A DNA stretch of 64,000 nucleotides from an uncultured Prevotellaceae bacterium (GTDB lineage Bacteria > Bacteroidota > Bacteroidia > Bacteroidales > Bacteroidaceae). The position numbers and the translations under genes were made by a program. The notes under the pieces are model-generated. The model was not told the DNA's origin. It saw only the letters and a program-made list of their open reading frames with translations, and did no database searches. The stretch's first letter is position 1. Each line of letters starts with the position of its first letter. Of this stretch, positions 16,369-24,721 are shown piece by piece. Where the stretch lies: NCBI GenBank assembly GCA_902774815.1, contig CACYJV010000012.1, positions 1 through 64,000 on the forward strand, read 5' to 3'.

Positions 16369-17295
16369 ATGCAACGAAAGCTCAAGTTTGCCTTATTCGG
16401 CAATGAATACCAAACGAAGAAGTCGGCCTCGGTAACCCGACTCCTCAGCTGTCTGCAACGGCATGAAGCGGAGGTGTATGTGGAACGGACTTTCGGCGAA
16501 TTCCTATCTCAGATGCATGGCAACGAAGCGCCAGCCAATCGGCAACTGTGGAGTGGACTCAGGAAGTTCGAGCGACTTGACTTCGACGTTGACTACGCTA
16601 TCTCCATGGGGGGCGATGGTACGTTGCTGAAGACCGCCAGCCATGTCGGTGCAACGGGCGTGCCCATCATCGGTGTGAACACCGGACGGCTGGGCTTTCT
16701 GGCCGATTTCCTGCCCGACGAGATGGAGGAAGCCTTTGCAGAACTCTACGAAGGACGGTGCACCACAGAGGAACATTCGGTGATAGGCATAGCCGGACGT
16801 TCGGCGAAAAGTGGAAAGGACATCGACTTCAGCAAGGTTGGCTATCCCTACGCCTTGAACGACATCGCTGTGCTGAAGCGTGACAATGCTTCGATGATAA
16901 CCATCCACGCACGAGTGAATGACAACGAACTGGTAACGTACCAGGCTGACGGACTTGTCGTGTCCACACCGACGGGCTCAACAGCCTATAACCTGTCGAA
17001 TGGAGGTCCCATCATGGCACCTCTGACAGGCATTCTTTGTCTGACACCCGTTGCTCCCCACTCGTTGAACATCCGCCCCATCGTGATCAACGATGACAGT
17101 GAGATCGTGCTGACGATAGAGAGCCGCACCCACAATTTCCTCGTTGCGGTTGACGGACGATCGGCATCGTTCGATGAAGGCACACAGTTAGTCATCCGAA
17201 AGGCCCCTTACAGGGTGCGCATCGTGAAGCGTGCTTCGCAGCATTACTTTGCCACGTTGCGCGAAAAGATGATGTGGGGGATTGATGCGAGGTAG
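16369..17295 (+). CDS. nadK: NAD(+) kinase
   Basis: Phosphorylates NAD to NADP in the cytosol. The 308-residue product starts at 16369 (MQRKLKFALFGNEY); a longer frame from 16228 is rejected since the promoter lies inside it. The family motif GGDGT sits at 81-85 in ISMGGDGTLLKTA, followed by NTGRLGFLADF and the NAD-binding region DGLVVSTPTGSTAYNLSNGG. Length is normal for the Bacteroidetes type. It is monocistronic or leads into the ABC exporter 105 bp downstream, a gap that contains one GC-rich palindromic element. Confidence 0.96.
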   Translation: MQRKLKFALFGNEYQTKKSASVTRLLSCLQRHEAEVYVERTFGEFLSQMHGNEAPANRQLWSGLRKFERLDFDVDYAISMGGDGTLLKTASHVGATGVPIIGVNTGRLGFLADFLPDEMEEAFAELYEGRCTTEEHSVIGIAGRSAKSGKDIDFSKVGYPYALNDIAVLKRDNASMITIHARVNDNELVTYQADGLVVSTPTGSTAYNLSNGGPIMAPLTGILCLTPVAPHSLNIRPIVINDDSEIVLTIESRTHNFLVAVDGRSASFDEGTQLVIRKAPYRVRIVKRASQHYFATLREKMMWGIDAR

Positions 17296-17317
17296 TCTTT
17301 TGAGGTTAGAGTTCTTT

Positions 17318-17357
17318 CTCCGCTGCGCTATGAAAGCGTCCCTGCAGGCCAAGTGGA
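17318..17357 (+). repeat. GC-rich palindromic element
   Basis: CTCCGCTGCGCTATGAAAGC, then GTCCCTGCAGGCC and AGTGGAG. Ends are inverted (CTCC..GGAG). Same family as 4171-4216 and 6822-6920. Confidence 0.6.
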
Positions 17358-17400
17358 GTGTCTAGAGTTTAGAATCAGTTGATAGTTTAGAGTGAAGAGC

Positions 17401-19107
17401 ATGAAAGGTACGCATAGCTACTCAGTGAACAGCATCCTGAAATGGCTGTGGCACGCATGGAAGGGCAACCGCTTGCAGGCAGCCCTCAATGCGGGCATCG
17501 GCTTGATGTCGGTTGTGGTGTCGCTGGGCCAGGTCTGGGCTGTGCAACACGCCATTGAGGTGGCCGAGGGCGTTGCCAAAGGTTCGCTCTATGTGGCCGT
17601 TGGCATCATGGCCGCACTGATATTGGCCGACTTTGGACTCCATATTTCCAGCATTTGGATTAAGAATATTCTGGGCATACGTGCCCAAAACCGCATGCAG
17701 CAGCGCATGCTCGACCGCATTTTGCGCTCAGAGTGGCAGGGCAAGGACAGCCGTCACTCAGGCGATGTGCTCAATCGGTTGGAGTTCGACGTCAATAACG
17801 TGGTGAATTTCCTTACCGAAATCATCCCCAGCACACTCTCTGTCGTAGCACTTTTCATTGGAGCGTTCTGCTATCTGTTCTCGATGGACCGCGTGCTGGC
17901 ACTCATTACGGTTGCCATCATCCCCGTATTCATTGGCCTGAGCAAGATTTATGTAGGACGAATGCGCAAGCTTACGCGCGATGTTCGTACGAGTGATTCG
18001 AAGGTACAGAGTGTTTTGCAGGAAACCATTCAGAACCGTATGCTCATCAAGACGCTGGAAAGCGACGACCACATGGTGAGTCGCCTTGAGTCAACACAAA
18101 GTGAACTGCGGCGGAAGGTGGTGAAACGCACGGCTTTCAGCGTGGTTTCCAACCTGATAGTCAACTTCGGCTTCGCCTTGGGCTATCTGGTGGCGTTCCT
18201 TTGGGCAGCTTTACGCATGTCGTCAGGCACGTTGTCGTTCGGTGGAATGACGGCTTTCCTGCAGTTGGTGAACAGGATACAAAGTCCCGCGCGTTCGTTG
18301 ACCAAGCTCGTGCCCCAGTTTGTGTCGGTATTCACGGCTGCCGAGCGTCTGATGGAGTTGGAAGAAAATCCGTTGGAGGAACAGGGGAAACCCATCTATA
18401 TGGATGTTCCTTGTGGTGTACGCCTTAGTCATGTGAGATATGCGTATGATGACGTTAAAGAAGTTAAGGGCGACGATGCGGAGCATGAGGTTTCGATGCG
18501 TCGTGCGGGGTTGGCTCCGGTCATCGACGACCTGTCTTTTGACTTCCGGCCAGGCAGTTGCACGGCCATATTGGGCGAGACGGGTGCCGGAAAGACCACA
18601 CTTGTCAGGCTCATCCTTGCCCTGCTCTCACCGCAAGAGGGACAAGTGGAAATCTACGACGACCGCCATGTGCGACAAGTATCGCCCCGATTGCGCTGCA
18701 ACTTCGTCTATGTGCCGCAAGGAAACACCCTGTTAAGTGGTACCATTCGCGATAATCTCAGGTTGGGACGCCTTGAAGCGACCGACGAAGAGATACTCGA
18801 AGCGCTGCACGATGCCTGTGCCGATTTCGTCAACGAACTGCCTCAGGGCCTCGATACCATCTGTTCGGAGAAGGGTGGAGGACTCAGCGAAGGTCAGGCC
18901 CAGCGCATTGCCATTGCCCGAGCCTTGCTGCGCGACCGTCCCATCATGCTTTTCGATGAGGCAACGAGTGCCCTCGACCCTGAAACCGAGCGCCAACTGC
19001 TTCAAAACATACTCGGTCATAACGACAAGACGGTGGTTTTCATCACTCATCGCCCTGCCGTTGTGGAGTATTGCGACCAAGTGCTGGAGGTCGGGAAATG
19101 TGTTTGA
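17401..19107 (+). CDS. ABC transporter, fused permease and ATPase (exporter type)
   Basis: A 568-residue half-transporter with an N-terminal six-helix ABC membrane domain (about 15-320) and a C-terminal nucleotide-binding domain. Walker A GETGAGKTT is near 390, the signature LSEGQAQRIAIARAL near 493, Walker B IMLFDEATSALD near 514 and the switch His in FITHRP near 545. Such proteins work as dimers and export lipids, peptides or drugs. I chose the ATG at 17401 over a GTG at 17392. The gene is followed within 40 bp by a thioredoxin-TonB protein and then a MacAB-like set on the same strand, so it may be the first gene of an envelope-export operon. Substrate unknown. Confidence 0.9.
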   Translation: MKGTHSYSVNSILKWLWHAWKGNRLQAALNAGIGLMSVVVSLGQVWAVQHAIEVAEGVAKGSLYVAVGIMAALILADFGLHISSIWIKNILGIRAQNRMQQRMLDRILRSEWQGKDSRHSGDVLNRLEFDVNNVVNFLTEIIPSTLSVVALFIGAFCYLFSMDRVLALITVAIIPVFIGLSKIYVGRMRKLTRDVRTSDSKVQSVLQETIQNRMLIKTLESDDHMVSRLESTQSELRRKVVKRTAFSVVSNLIVNFGFALGYLVAFLWAALRMSSGTLSFGGMTAFLQLVNRIQSPARSLTKLVPQFVSVFTAAERLMELEENPLEEQGKPIYMDVPCGVRLSHVRYAYDDVKEVKGDDAEHEVSMRRAGLAPVIDDLSFDFRPGSCTAILGETGAGKTTLVRLILALLSPQEGQVEIYDDRHVRQVSPRLRCNFVYVPQGNTLLSGTIRDNLRLGRLEATDEEILEALHDACADFVNELPQGLDTICSEKGGGLSEGQAQRIAIARALLRDRPIMLFDEATSALDPETERQLLQNILGHNDKTVVFITHRPAVVEYCDQVLEVGKCV

Positions 19108-19146
19108 AAAAGGAAAATTGAACATTGAAAAAGGAAAAGAATCAAT

Positions 19147-20103
19147 ATGAGTAGCTATTTATTTCATCAAGTAAAACGAGGACTACGACTGGCCGCTGTT
19201 ATAGCCTGCCTCGCAGTCGTGTCGCCTTGCCATGCGCAAGACCTGGACTCGCTCTACGCGCAGTCGATGCTGCATAATGGCATGGAAGCGCCCGACTTCA
19301 TGGTCGACAGTACCTCGAACACGCGGTTGAAAGACCTGCAAGGTCGTTACGTCGTGTTGCATTTCTGGGCATCTTGGTGTCCCGATTGCCGGAAAGACAT
19401 GCCGGAAATGGTGAGCATCGAGAACGATTTCGAGAGCGATAGCCTTGTGTTCATCCACGTATCCTACGACACCGACCGCGAGAAGTGGTGGAACTACGTC
19501 GGCGAAAGCGGCATGCAGGGACTGCAATTCTGCGAGATGAAGAAGATGAAGGAGTCGTTGACGGCCCAGGCCTTTGGCATTAAGTGGATTCCAGCCATGT
19601 ATGTGCTCAACACCGAGGGCAAGGTCTTGCTGGCAACGGTACAGATTGAGAAACTCCGCCAGCGCCTTAGCCACCTCGACTATTCGCGTGTGCGCATTCC
19701 CCGTTCGCGTAGGGCCTGTGAACCCACGTTCCCAGGTGGCGATAATGCCATGATGGCCTATCTGGCACGCCACATCAGCTACCCGCGTACCGCCTCCAAC
19801 TATGGTCTGGAGGGGCAGACGGTGGTGAAATTCCTTGTGAATACCGATGGCAGTATCAGCGATGTGCGTGTGGTACAGAATCGCATTACGGTGGAAGACC
19901 GCAAGCCTTTCCAACGTTTGGCAGGCGATGAGAAGCGCCGAACGCGTGAGAAGGTGCTCGAACTCTTTGCCGATGAAGCCATTCGCGTAGTTTCGTCAAT
20001 GCCAAAATGGAAGCCTGGCGTGCGAAATGGCATCCCCATGAAAGTGGAATACGAACTTCCCATCAATTTCCGCATCGACTACGGCGGCAACGTGACAGGA
20101 TGA
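19147..20103 (+). CDS. thioredoxin-like (TlpA/ResA) protein with C-terminal TonB domain
   Basis: A 318-residue exported fusion. A signal peptide (1-30) leads to a TlpA-type thioredoxin domain (about 47-180) with the redox pair Cys78 and Cys81 in WCPDC and a cis-Pro in WIPAMYV. After a linker, residues about 195-312 match the TonB C-terminal domain: YPRTASNYGLEGQTVVKFLV, then a paired strand with MPKWKPGVRNGIPMKVEYELP. TonB C-domains contact TonB boxes of outer-membrane receptors or, in M56-like proteins, act without energy transfer. Joining it with a disulfide reductase domain suggests periplasmic disulfide handling near the outer membrane, which is inference. The stop overlaps the next start as ATGA (20100-20103), so it is co-translated with the ABC ATPase. 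Confidence 0.82.
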   Translation: MSSYLFHQVKRGLRLAAVIACLAVVSPCHAQDLDSLYAQSMLHNGMEAPDFMVDSTSNTRLKDLQGRYVVLHFWASWCPDCRKDMPEMVSIENDFESDSLVFIHVSYDTDREKWWNYVGESGMQGLQFCEMKKMKESLTAQAFGIKWIPAMYVLNTEGKVLLATVQIEKLRQRLSHLDYSRVRIPRSRRACEPTFPGGDNAMMAYLARHISYPRTASNYGLEGQTVVKFLVNTDGSISDVRVVQNRITVEDRKPFQRLAGDEKRRTREKVLELFADEAIRVVSSMPKWKPGVRNGIPMKVEYELPINFRIDYGGNVTG

Positions 20104-20819
20104 TACGACTAGAAAACATAAACAAGACTTACTATGGTGCCCAGCCGTTGCACGTGCTGAAGGGTATCGATTTACATATTGGTGAAGGCGAGTTCGTCAG
20201 CATCATGGGTGCGTCGGGTTCGGGCAAGTCTACCTTATTAAACATATTGGGTATTCTCGACAACTACGATGAGGGTGAATACCATTTGGCAGGTACGCTC
20301 ATCAAAAACCTGTCGGAGAAGCGGGCGGCTGAATATCGAAACCGGATGATAGGCTTCGTTTTCCAGTCGTTCAACCTCATCGGCTTCAAGACAGCGGTGG
20401 AAAACGTTGAGCTTCCACTGTTCTATCAGGGCATGTCGCGCCGCAAGCGCCATCAGTTGGCTATGGATTATCTCGACCGACTGGGCCTGAAAGACTGGGC
20501 AGAGCATTATCCCAACGAACTTTCTGGCGGTCAACGACAACGCGTGGCTATTGCCCGCGCCCTCATTACGCAGCCGAAGATTATCCTGGCCGATGAGCCT
20601 ACGGGTGCGTTGGACTCGCGTACGTCGGTGGAAGTGATGCAGTTGCTCAAGCAACTCAATGCCGAGGAACATAAAACCATTGTCGTGGTGACGCATGAGA
20701 GTGGTGTGGCCAACGAAACCAATAAGATTATTCACATCAAAGACGGCATTATCGGTGCCATCGAAGAGAATCTTGACCACAAAGCCAGTCCGTTTGGCGT
20801 AGGAGGCGTGATGAAGTAG
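20100..20819 (+). CDS. ABC transporter ATP-binding protein, MacB/LolD type
   Basis: 239 residues, starting at the ATG overlapping the preceding stop. It drives the two FtsX-type permeases encoded downstream. Walker A is GASGSGKST (37-45), the signature LSGGQRQRVAIARAL is near 141, Walker B IILADEPTGALD near 160, and the H-loop VVTHES near 194. The motif GTLIKNLSEKRAAEYRNRMIGFVFQ is typical of the LolD/MacB subgroup, which moves lipoproteins, peptides or antibiotics out of the inner membrane by mechanotransmission and not by a channel. The separate gene for ATPase and permeases (not fused as in E. coli MacB) is common in Bacteroidetes. Confidence 0.92.
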   Translation: MIRLENINKTYYGAQPLHVLKGIDLHIGEGEFVSIMGASGSGKSTLLNILGILDNYDEGEYHLAGTLIKNLSEKRAAEYRNRMIGFVFQSFNLIGFKTAVENVELPLFYQGMSRRKRHQLAMDYLDRLGLKDWAEHYPNELSGGQRQRVAIARALITQPKIILADEPTGALDSRTSVEVMQLLKQLNAEEHKTIVVVTHESGVANETNKIIHIKDGIIGAIEENLDHKASPFGVGGVMK

Positions 20820-20852
20820 AGTTGAGAGTTGATGGTTGAGAGTTGATAGTTT
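20819..20852 (+). repeat. 7-bp-period tract between ATPase and permease genes
   Basis: AGTTGAG, AGTTGAT, GGTTGAG, AGTTGAT and AGTTTAT in exact 7-bp steps fill the whole gap. It is the clearest intergenic case of the heptad class. Confidence 0.7.
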
Positions 20853-22112
20853 ATGCAGGATATATTAGCAGAGATATGGTCTACGGCGAAGCGGAATAAG
20901 CTACGCACTGCGCTAACGGGATTTGCCGTGGCGTGGGGTATCTTTATGCTCATCTTCCTGCTGGGAGCTGGCAACGGACTCATCAACGCTGTGACCAAAA
21001 ACTCAGGTCGTTTCCTCGCGAATTCCATGAAGATATTCGGCGGTCAGACCTCCAAGCCCTACGACGGCCTGAAGGAAGGCCGTTCCATAGAGCTGCGCCA
21101 GTCTGATTTCGATGCCACTTCCAACGACTTTGCCAACCATGTGGACGAGGTAGGGGCGCAACTTTCGCAGGGTGGACAAATCGTCAGCCTTGGCGAAAAC
21201 TACATTAACGTGCAGCTATCGGGCGTCTATCCCAACGATGCCGCTATCAGTAAGCGCGAGATGCGCAAAGGTCGGTTCATCAATGACATCGATATGCGTG
21301 AGAAACGCAAGGTGCTTGTCCTCACGGAAGACCAGGCTAAGGAATTGTTACCCCACCAGCCGTTGTCTCTGTTGGGGCAGCACGTCAATGTAGGTGGCAT
21401 CGCTTTCAACGTTGTCGGCATCCTGAAAGCCGACGAAAGCCGTATGAGCAGTGAGGTTTTCACAGCCTTTACCACGCTACGTGAGATGTATAACCGTGGC
21501 GACCGTGTGGGAACGCTGCAGTTTTCGTTCCATGGACTGAACTCAATGAAGCAGAACGAGGAGTTCGAGCGCCAGTATCGCACCCGTCTGAACAAGAATC
21601 ACCGTGCCGCTCCCGATGATGAGGAGTCGGTATGGGTGTGGAATCGATTCACGCAAAACCTGCAAATGAACACGGGAATGGGCATCATCCGCACCGCCCT
21701 TTGGATCATTGGCATCTTTACTTTGCTGTCAGGCATCGTCGGAGTGTCGAACATCATGCTCATAACCGTGAAGGAGCGCACCCGCGAGTTTGGCATCCGC
21801 AAGGCTATCGGTGCCACACCCAATGCCATTCTGCGTCTGATCATCATTGAAAGCGTGCTCATCACCACCTTCTTTGGCTACATTGGCATGTTGCTCGGCA
21901 TAGGTGCCAATCTCTATATGGATGCTACAATCGGCCATGAGAAGGTGAGCACCGGACTCTTCGAGGCCACTATGTTCGTCGATCCTACCGTTGGCATCGA
22001 CGTATGCATTGAAGCTACCCTCGTGATGATCATTGCTGGCACTTTGGCAGGATTGGTGCCTGCCCGCAAGGCAGCCAATATCCGTCCCATCGAGGCTTTG
22101 AGGGCGGAGTAA
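20853..22112 (+). CDS. ABC permease, MacB/FtsX type (first of two)
   Basis: 419 residues with the MacB membrane layout: one helix near 20-45 (AWGIFMLIFLLGAGNGLI), a large periplasmic MacB_PCD domain (about 46-275), then three helices near 283-310, 328-355 and 385-410. The conserved stretch VSNIMLITVKERTREFGIRKAIGATP marks the coupling helix that meets the ATPase. It probably pairs with the second permease (22276) as a heterodimer. It is separated from that gene by a 22-bp phased repeat array that begins 2 bp after this stop codon. Confidence 0.9.
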   Translation: MQDILAEIWSTAKRNKLRTALTGFAVAWGIFMLIFLLGAGNGLINAVTKNSGRFLANSMKIFGGQTSKPYDGLKEGRSIELRQSDFDATSNDFANHVDEVGAQLSQGGQIVSLGENYINVQLSGVYPNDAAISKREMRKGRFINDIDMREKRKVLVLTEDQAKELLPHQPLSLLGQHVNVGGIAFNVVGILKADESRMSSEVFTAFTTLREMYNRGDRVGTLQFSFHGLNSMKQNEEFERQYRTRLNKNHRAAPDDEESVWVWNRFTQNLQMNTGMGIIRTALWIIGIFTLLSGIVGVSNIMLITVKERTREFGIRKAIGATPNAILRLIIIESVLITTFFGYIGMLLGIGANLYMDATIGHEKVSTGLFEATMFVDPTVGIDVCIEATLVMIIAGTLAGLVPARKAANIRPIEALRAE

Positions 22113-22270
22113 GGCTATGGGCTTCTGGTCGCAAAGCAGTGAGTTAGAAGCTATAAAGCAGTGGGTTAGAAGCTATAAAGCAGTGGGTTATTAGCCGTAA
22201 AGCTATGGGTTAGGAGCCGTAAAGCTATGAGTTATTAGCTGTAAAGCTATGAGTTGGATATTCAAAAGTT
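22111..22270 (+). repeat. 22-bp phased repeat array 2 (7 units)
   Basis: Cores at 22114 (GCTATG), 22136, 22158, 22180 (GCAGTG), 22202, 22224 and 22246 (GCTATG): six intervals of exactly 22 bp. Flanks are AAA before the core and GGTTA or GAGTTA after it. The array lies inside an operon, between two permease genes, and runs from the stop codon to 25 nt before the next start. Confidence 0.88.
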
Positions 22271-22275
22271 GACGA

Positions 22276-23520
22276 ATGAGAGTTGACATCGATACATATC
22301 GCGAAATCATTGACACGCTGACTCGCAACAAGAGCCGGTCGTTGCTGACGGGCTTTGGTGTGTTTTGGGGCGTATTCATGCTCATTGGCCTCATTGGAGG
22401 CGGCAGTGGGCTGAAGGAGAAGTTGTCGCGAGAGTTCGAAGGCTTTGCCACCAACTCAGCATTCGTCTTCGCCCAGCCCACCACGAAGCCCTATCATGGA
22501 TTCCGAAAGGGCCGGCAGTGGAGTGCCGAGTTGGGTGACGTCGAACGACTGAAGGCCCAAGTGCCGGAATTGGACGTCGTCACGCCAGCCATCTCGAAGT
22601 GGGGGCGCACCGTCGTGGCGGGTGACAAACGCTACAGCAGCAATGTCAAGGGACTGTTGGCCGACTATGCGCAGGTGGAAGAGCCCCAGATGCGCTATGG
22701 GCGGTTCATCAACGACATGGATATCGCCCAAAGCCGCAAGGTATGTGTGCTGGGAAAGAAGGTCTACAAGACGCTTTTCCCGCAGGGAGGCGACCCCTGT
22801 GGCGAGATGGTCCGCATCGATTCCACCTATTATCGTGTCGTTGGCGTCGACTATAGTGCTGGTAATGTCAGCATCAACGGTTCGGCTGAAGAGAGCGTAT
22901 GCATACCGCTCACCCTCATGCAGCAGGCCTATAATCAAGGCAACCGCGTCGATTTGATCTGCCTGACGGCCAAGCCGGGCGTCACAATGAGCAACATTGC
23001 ACAGGACATACGTGATGTTGTGGCGCGTGCACACCAGATAGATCCTACCGATGAGAAAGCCGTCACCGTGTTCAACACCGAGGTTCTCTTCGGCGTTATG
23101 GACAATATGTTCCAGGGAGTCAACTTCCTCATCTGGCTGGTGGGCATCGGTACGTTGCTCGCAGGTGCCATCGGCGTGTCGAATATCATGATGGTGACGG
23201 TTCGTGAGCGCACCACTGAGATCGGTATCCGCCGCGCTATTGGAGCCACACCGTTCAACATCCTCGGCCAAATCATCAGCGAGAGCATCCTGCTCACGGC
23301 CGTTGCCGGCATGAGTGGCATCCTTTTCGCCGTGCTCATCCTGCAGATGGTGGAGATGGGAAATACCACCGACGGCATCGTTGAGGCCCATTTCCAAGTG
23401 GGATTCTGGACCGCTGTGGGTGCCGTGGCACTGCTTAGCGTGCTGGGCGTCATGGCTGGCCTGGCCCCAGCGGCACGTGCCATGAGCATCAAGCCCGTCG
23501 ATGCGATGCGCGACGAATAG
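22276..23520 (+). CDS. ABC permease, MacB/FtsX type (second of two)
   Basis: 414 residues with the same topology as its neighbour: helix near 20-42 (FGVFWGVFMLIGLIGGGSG), periplasmic domain 43-270, three C-terminal helices, and the coupling motif SNIMMVTVRERTTEIGIRRA. The two permeases share the motif GRFINDMDI/GRFINDIDM in the periplasmic part, so they arose by duplication. It should form a membrane dimer with the first permease, powered by the ATPase at 20100. The HlyD adaptor begins 30 bp downstream, completing the inner-membrane part of a MacAB-like export unit. No TolC-type outer-membrane gene is seen in the window. Confidence 0.9.
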   Translation: MRVDIDTYREIIDTLTRNKSRSLLTGFGVFWGVFMLIGLIGGGSGLKEKLSREFEGFATNSAFVFAQPTTKPYHGFRKGRQWSAELGDVERLKAQVPELDVVTPAISKWGRTVVAGDKRYSSNVKGLLADYAQVEEPQMRYGRFINDMDIAQSRKVCVLGKKVYKTLFPQGGDPCGEMVRIDSTYYRVVGVDYSAGNVSINGSAEESVCIPLTLMQQAYNQGNRVDLICLTAKPGVTMSNIAQDIRDVVARAHQIDPTDEKAVTVFNTEVLFGVMDNMFQGVNFLIWLVGIGTLLAGAIGVSNIMMVTVRERTTEIGIRRAIGATPFNILGQIISESILLTAVAGMSGILFAVLILQMVEMGNTTDGIVEAHFQVGFWTAVGAVALLSVLGVMAGLAPAARAMSIKPVDAMRDE

Positions 23521-23550
23521 CAATCAAGTAAAAAACAATCAGCAATCAAT

Positions 23551-24711
23551 ATGAAAAAGTATTTCAAACTGTTTCTCGCAGCCCTCGTGGCACTTGTGTT
23601 TATCGGCATGTTTGTCTTCCTATGGCAGAAGTCGCAGCCCAAGGCCGATGTCTATGAGGTGTTCACACCCAAGGTGATGGACCTTCGAAAGACCACGGTT
23701 GTCACGGGAAAGATTGAGCCTCGCAACGAAGTAAACGTCAAACCGCAGATCAGTGGCATCATAGCTGAGATCATGAAGGAGGCCGGCGACCACGTACAGG
23801 CCGGCGAAGTGATTGCCCGCGTGAAGGTTATTCCCGACATGCAGCAGCTTTCGTCGGCGCAATCGCGTGTCAGGCTGGCCACGGTCAATGCCCAGCAGGC
23901 CAAAGTTGACCTCGAACGTGAGCAGGTTCTCTTTGATAAAGGACTTGTATCGGCCGATGAATACGACAAGATACGGCAGGCTTACAACCAGTCACGCGAA
24001 GAGTTGACGGCCGCAAACGACCAGTTGCAGGTGGTTCGCGATGGCGTTTCGCGTACCAATGCCTCAGCTTCCAGCACGCTGGTGCGCTCGACGATCAGTG
24101 GACTCATCCTCGATATTCCCGTGAAAGTGGGTAATTCCGTCATCCTTTCGAACACGTTCAACGATGGTACCACCATCGCTACCGTGGCCAACATGGGCGA
24201 TTTGATATTCCGTGGCAACATCGACGAGACCGAAGTGGGCAGCCTTGTCACTGGCATGCCTATGCAAATCACTATCGGAGCCATGCAGAACCTCCAGTTC
24301 GAGGCCACCCTTGAGTACATAGCACCGAAGGCTGTGGAGAGCAACGGTGCCAATCAGTTTGAACTAAAGGCAGCCGTTCGCCAGCGACTCGTTGACGCAG
24401 GCGAGAAAGGCATGAAACAATTGGGTAAGAACCGTACTCAGGCTGCCCAGTTGCGCAGCGGCTATTCGGCCAATGCCAGCATTGTGCTGGCTGAAGTGAA
24501 GCAAGCGCTCGCCATCCCTGAGAGTGCCATTGAGTTTGCCGATGGTAAGACCTTTGTCTATGTGGTCAAAGGCACCGACAAACACCCGGAATATGAGCGC
24601 CGGGCCGTCACTACAGGCATGAGCGACGGCATCAACATTCAAATCATCAGCGGACTTAAGAAGGACGAACAGGTGAGAGGTCCGAAGGTCATCGCTGAGG
24701 AACAACAGTAA
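23551..24711 (+). CDS. efflux adaptor, HlyD/MacA (membrane-fusion) family
   Basis: 386 residues. One N-terminal membrane anchor (FLAALVALVFIGMFVFLWQ, about 7-28) is followed by a periplasmic hairpin protein: a lipoyl half-motif KPQISGIIAEIMKEAGDHV near 55-75, a coiled-coil hairpin (about 95-170, rich in Gln, Ala and Leu), the second lipoyl half SGLILDIPVKVGNSV near 187, and a beta-barrel and membrane-proximal domain after it. It bridges the permease pair to an outer-membrane exit duct. It ends the plus-strand export cluster; the next gene is convergent, 10 bp away. Confidence 0.92.
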   Translation: MKKYFKLFLAALVALVFIGMFVFLWQKSQPKADVYEVFTPKVMDLRKTTVVTGKIEPRNEVNVKPQISGIIAEIMKEAGDHVQAGEVIARVKVIPDMQQLSSAQSRVRLATVNAQQAKVDLEREQVLFDKGLVSADEYDKIRQAYNQSREELTAANDQLQVVRDGVSRTNASASSTLVRSTISGLILDIPVKVGNSVILSNTFNDGTTIATVANMGDLIFRGNIDETEVGSLVTGMPMQITIGAMQNLQFEATLEYIAPKAVESNGANQFELKAAVRQRLVDAGEKGMKQLGKNRTQAAQLRSGYSANASIVLAEVKQALAIPESAIEFADGKTFVYVVKGTDKHPEYERRAVTTGMSDGINIQIISGLKKDEQVRGPKVIAEEQQ

Positions 24712-24721
24712 AACACTTGCT

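Noticed and set aside
22456-23523. Long minus-strand frame of 355 codons
   Set aside because: Antisense to the second permease gene; no signal, motif or promoter.
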